Source: Acidimicrobiales bacterium (lineage in GTDB: Bacteria; Actinomycetota; Acidimicrobiia; Acidimicrobiales; Palsa-688). From it: DNA of 7,974 nucleotides. Shown piece by piece: positions 6,163 through 7,974 of the stretch (positions are counted from its first letter, which is position 1; every line of letters begins with the position of its first letter). The stretch lies in contig JASHVH010000128.1 in the NCBI GenBank assembly GCA_030039575.1, forward strand, positions 1 to 7,974. The letters are read 5' to 3'. Under the pieces are notes generated by a model. That model ran no database searches, was not told the DNA's origin, and saw only the letters and a list, made by a program, of their open reading frames with translations. Made by a program: the position numbers and the translations under genes.

Positions 6163-6906
6163 ATGGGCGCCCTTAGGTGCCGGGACGGGCGCCTGGCCTG
6201 GTTGAACAACGGCCGGGGCCGTTACCACGAGGCGCTGGCGGCGGCCGAGCAGGCGGGGGCCGGCCCCGACGAGGTGGGCCCGTCGACCTGGGCGGTGGTG
6301 GAGCTGGTCGAGGCGGCGGTGCGCACGGGCCAGGGGGCCAAGGCGGCCGCCGCCCTGGCCCAGCTGGTGGAGGCCACCCGGGGGAGCCAGGGGGACTGGG
6401 CCCTCGGGGTCACCGCCCGGTCCCGGGCCCTGGTCGGCCAGCCGGGCACCGAGGCCCTCTACCGGGAGGCGGTCGAGCGCCTGGGGCGCAGCGGGGACGG
6501 CCTGGAAGCGGCCCGGGCCCAGCTGGTGTACGGCGAATGGCTGCGCCGGGCGGGCCGGCGGGCCGACGCCCGTCACCAGCTCAAGCTGGCGGCCCAGGCC
6601 TTTTGCGCCCTGGGGGTGGACGGCTTCGCCGACCGGGCCCGGCGGGAGCTGGCGGCCACCGGGGAGACGGTGCGCCGGCGCAGCGTGGAGACCTTCGGCG
6701 AGCTCACCCCCCAGGAGGCCGAGATCTCCCGCCTGGCCGGGGCCGGCTACACCAACCCCGAGATCGGCCTGCGGCTGTTCCTCAGCGCCCGCACCGTCGA
6801 GTGGCACCTGGCCAAGGTGTTCACCAAGCTCGGGATCAGCTCCCGGCGCCAGCTGCGCCAAGTACTGCGGCCGGCCGACCTCGGCGGGGTCGTCCCGGCG
6901 GCGTAG
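6163..6906 (+). CDS. 5'-truncated LAL/LuxR-family regulator: C-terminal helices plus HTH
   Basis: A 247-residue product matching only the C-terminal part of large LuxR-family ATP-binding (LAL/MalT-like) regulators, which are typically about 900 residues. Residues 10-170 resemble their TPR-like helical region, with GRGRYHEALAAAEQ (17-30), STWAVVELVEAA (41-52), DWALGVTARSRAL (78-90), YREAVERLGR (100-109) and YGEWLRRAGRRADAR (123-137). Residues 181-235 form a complete GerE-type HTH, with LTPQEAEISRLA, GYTNPEIGLRLFLSARTVEW and HLAKVFTKLGISSRRQL. The Walker A/B ATPase and sensor regions are absent, and upstream DNA is repeat and stop-containing sequence. It is probably a decayed 3' end, yet the frame is intact, GC and codon bias are very high, and GGAGG precedes the ATG. 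A DNA-binding fragment could therefore still be made. A GTG at 6109 would add 18 residues of repeat-encoded sequence. Targets are unknown. Confidence 0.75.
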   Translation: MGALRCRDGRLAWLNNGRGRYHEALAAAEQAGAGPDEVGPSTWAVVELVEAAVRTGQGAKAAAALAQLVEATRGSQGDWALGVTARSRALVGQPGTEALYREAVERLGRSGDGLEAARAQLVYGEWLRRAGRRADARHQLKLAAQAFCALGVDGFADRARRELAATGETVRRRSVETFGELTPQEAEISRLAGAGYTNPEIGLRLFLSARTVEWHLAKVFTKLGISSRRQLRQVLRPADLGGVVPAA

Positions 6907-6988
6907 CGACTTGGACGCCGAGAACGGAGCCGGCTGCTTTTCGACCGGACCGGTACCGGCGATCAGTCCCGACGTGAATTCAAAAGCG

Positions 6989-6994
6989 AAAGGG
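6989..6994 (+). promoter_or_regulatory. Ribosome binding site of the small CxxC protein gene
   Basis: AAAGGG lies eight bases before the ATG at 7003, in a locally A-rich leader that contrasts with the GC-rich surroundings. This supports the short gene being real. Confidence 0.55.
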
Positions 6995-7002
6995 CCAAAA
7001 CA

Positions 7003-7371
7003 ATGGACTGGCTATTTTCGAACCAGTGGTCGGAGAGTGACGTCCGTCATCCATCGGGTCAGTATTACCACGATCATGACCAGGGATTAATTAGGGCAGG
7101 CGCCGCCGTGGGTGGTGGCGCCCATTTCAGCGCCATCGAGATGTGGTTGGTCCGGCTGGCGTACGAGGACATGGCGGCGAAGTCGAGCTGCAAAAAGTGC
7201 GGGGCCCCGCTCGGCCGGGAACTTCGCTTCGTCCCGCCAGACGAGTACGACCCACCATGGTGGCGCCTCTTAGTAGTGACGAGGTGCAGCGGCTGGAGAA
7301 GGCACCGTCACAGCGCCGGCGTCGCCGAGGCGTCGAAAGACCTCCTGTTCGGCCCGTTCGAGTTGAGCTAA
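7003..7371 (+). CDS. Small unrecognised protein with a possible Cys/His metal site
   Basis: A 122-residue soluble protein that I cannot assign to a named family. It begins MDWLFSNQWS and has a polar segment HPSGQYYHDHDQ (16-27), an amphipathic region with EMWLVRLAYEDMAAK (46-60), then C63-K-K-C66-G and, after a charged and Trp-rich stretch, C95-SGWRR-H101-R-H103. The CxxC plus C-x5-H-x-H spacing would suit a small zinc-binding knuckle. There is no signal peptide or membrane span. The start is supported by AAAGGG eight bases upstream. The gene lies about 100 bases after the regulator remnant and converges on the Hsp20 gene across a hairpin. Codon bias fits its neighbours and the protein ends in an ordered-looking tail (KDLLFGPFELS), so I consider it a true gene. 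A regulatory or protein-binding role is a guess. Confidence 0.7.
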   Translation: MDWLFSNQWSESDVRHPSGQYYHDHDQGLIRAGAAVGGGAHFSAIEMWLVRLAYEDMAAKSSCKKCGAPLGRELRFVPPDEYDPPWWRLLVVTRCSGWRRHRHSAGVAEASKDLLFGPFELS

Positions 7372-7429
7372 CTGCGAGCGCTCTGCCGCTTATACAGCGG
7401 GCGGCTACCCCGGGTTCGTGCGCGGTTGG

Positions 7430-7460
7430 TGGGGGGTGGCGCTGGTCGCACGCACCCCCA
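7430..7460. terminator. Hairpin between convergent small gene and Hsp20 gene
   Basis: TGGGGGGTG (7430-7438) pairs with CACCCCCA (7453-7460) with one bulged G. Inside it GCG (7439-7441) pairs with CGC (7447-7449) around the loop CTGGT. The position in a 113-base convergent gap suits a bidirectional terminator. There is no T-run on either strand, which is common in high-GC actinobacteria. Confidence 0.6.
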
Positions 7461-7484
7461 CTCAAGGCTTCCGGTTGTGACGGG

Positions 7485-7928
7485 TTAGGCGGCGACGGGT
7501 TCCGTATTGCCCGTATTGGACGTGGCGGGCTGGGCGGCGGTGACTACCTCCACCTTGCGGGGCTTCGACTGCTCCGCCACTGGCACTGTGAGGGTGAGAA
7601 CGCCGTTGTCATAGCGAGCTTCGGTGCGCTCGCCGTCGAGGTTTTCGCTGAGCGCCAGACGACGGGTGAAGCTGCCGCGGGGCCGCTCAGAGACGATCAC
7701 CCGGCTGTCCTCGGGAACCGCCGGACGTCGCTCGGCCTTGATCGTCAGCGTGCCGTTCTCGAAGGTTACGTCTACCGAGGCGGGATCGACGCCCGGGAGG
7801 TCAAGCTGCAACAGGACGTGGTCGTCCTCCCGATAGGCGTCCATAGCCATCCAGGGCTGGCGGCCGTTGATCGTGACGCTCCGGGTCAGCCGGTCAAAGT
7901 CACGAAAGGGATCGAAACGCATCAACAT
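7485..7928 (-). CDS. Hsp20/alpha-crystallin small heat-shock protein
   Basis: A 147-residue ATP-independent holdase chaperone that binds unfolding proteins in the cytoplasm as oligomers. A short N-terminal arm, MLMRFDPFRDFDRLTRSV (1-18), precedes the alpha-crystallin domain at about 29-128. The domain includes MDAYREDDHVLLQLDLPGVD (29-48), the strand pair VDVTFENGTLTIKAERR (52-68), RGSFTRRLAL (84-93) and the hallmark ARYDNGVLTLTVPV (104-117). The C-terminal tail is short and disordered, and the usual IXI motif is only loosely represented by KVEVV (125-129). Length is normal for the family. The ATG at 7928 has AAAGGA (7938-7943) nine bases upstream. A possible operator-like hairpin lies 21 bases before the start. 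I saw no HspR-type HAIR box in the 46 bases available, but the promoter may lie beyond the window. Confidence 0.95.
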   Translation of the reverse strand: MLMRFDPFRDFDRLTRSVTINGRQPWMAMDAYREDDHVLLQLDLPGVDPASVDVTFENGTLTIKAERRPAVPEDSRVIVSERPRGSFTRRLALSENLDGERTEARYDNGVLTLTVPVAEQSKPRKVEVVTAAQPATSNTGNTEPVAA

Positions 7929-7937
7929 CTCTGAGTA

Positions 7938-7943
7938 TCCTTT
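7938..7943 (-). promoter_or_regulatory. Ribosome binding site of the Hsp20 gene
   Basis: The minus strand reads AAAGGA, nine bases, ATG at 7928. The site lies outside the adjacent hairpin, so it does not look occluded. Confidence 0.6.
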
Positions 7944-7948
7944 CTATT

Positions 7949-7967
7949 GTCCCGGCAACTCCGGAAC
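7949..7967 (-). promoter_or_regulatory. Inverted repeat in the Hsp20 leader
   Basis: On the minus strand GTTCCGG and CCGGGAC form a 7-base stem (one G-U pair) around AGTTG, ending 20 bases before the ATG. It could be an operator or a leader hairpin. Function is not established. Confidence 0.35.
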
Positions 7968-7974
7968 ACTCCTT

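Noticed and set aside
5770..6861. N-terminal extension of the dehydratase to a 942-residue protein
   Set aside because: The extension is antisense to the LuxR-type gene, is proline/arginine/glutamine-rich with His-Leu-Val repeats from the tandem array, and homology starts only after the ATG at 5769, which has a perfect ribosome binding site.
6949..6958. Palindrome CCGGTACCGG after the regulator stop
   Set aside because: A 10-base GC-rich palindrome without loop or T-run is weak as a terminator and expected by chance in such DNA.
6177..6977. A 266-codon plus-strand frame overlapping the regulator
   Set aside because: The product is almost entirely Gly, Pro, Arg and Ala, the usual result of shifting frame in very GC-rich coding DNA; the LuxR HTH lies in the other frame.
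7143..7934. A 263-codon plus-strand frame opposite the Hsp20 gene
   Set aside because: It is antisense to a textbook alpha-crystallin domain and runs out of frame through the small gene at 7003.
7929..7974. HspR HAIR box or fourU RNA thermometer upstream of Hsp20
   Set aside because: I found no CTTGAGT-type inverted repeat and no U-run able to pair with the AAAGGA site in the 46 bases available.

Overview
The window is high-GC DNA with mostly G/C-ending codons, short intergenic gaps and Shine-Dalgarno sites of the AAAGG/GGAGG type. This suits a free-living actinobacterium or a similar high-GC soil or sediment bacterium. Nothing in the window fixes the species, and no ribosomal RNA, tRNA, CRISPR array or complete insertion sequence was seen.

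Layout. At the left, a small six-span HdeD-family membrane protein (minus strand, 57-611) diverges across a 383-base gap from a GH15 glucoamylase/trehalase-family hydrolase (plus strand, 995-2947). The hydrolase converges, with only 36 bases between stop codons, on a two-gene minus-strand unit. This unit is an IlvD/Edd-family dehydratase (true start 5769, strong ribosome binding site) followed 59 bases later by a CtBP-like D-2-hydroxyacid dehydrogenase (2984-3973). Together the two look like a sugar-acid or hydroxyacid pathway. Both carry unusual residues at cofactor positions: the dehydratase has Asn where the family usually has a cluster-ligand Cys, and the dehydrogenase has SxGxxA in place of GxGxxG.

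The stretch from about 5770 to 6160 looks like a rearrangement scar. It holds a roughly 27-codon internal fragment of a glyoxalase/VOC protein, a pair of AACAGGT direct repeats 20 bases apart, an all-GC hairpin and five copies of a 9-base GACGAGGTG repeat. Immediately to its right lies the C-terminal part of a large LuxR-family ATPase regulator (LAL/MalT-like). The ATPase is missing, but the HTH is intact and a good internal ribosome binding site precedes an ATG at 6163.

At the right end are a small unrecognised protein with a CxxC...C-x5-H-x-H metal-site-like pattern (7003-7371) and a convergent Hsp20 small heat-shock protein (7485-7928). A strong hairpin lies between them. HdeD, GH15 and Hsp20 in one 8-kb stretch suggest a stress and carbohydrate accessory neighbourhood. 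No clearly new multi-gene system was found. The best leads are the cofactor-residue changes in the dehydratase/dehydrogenase pair and the remnant-filled junction with its HTH-only regulator.
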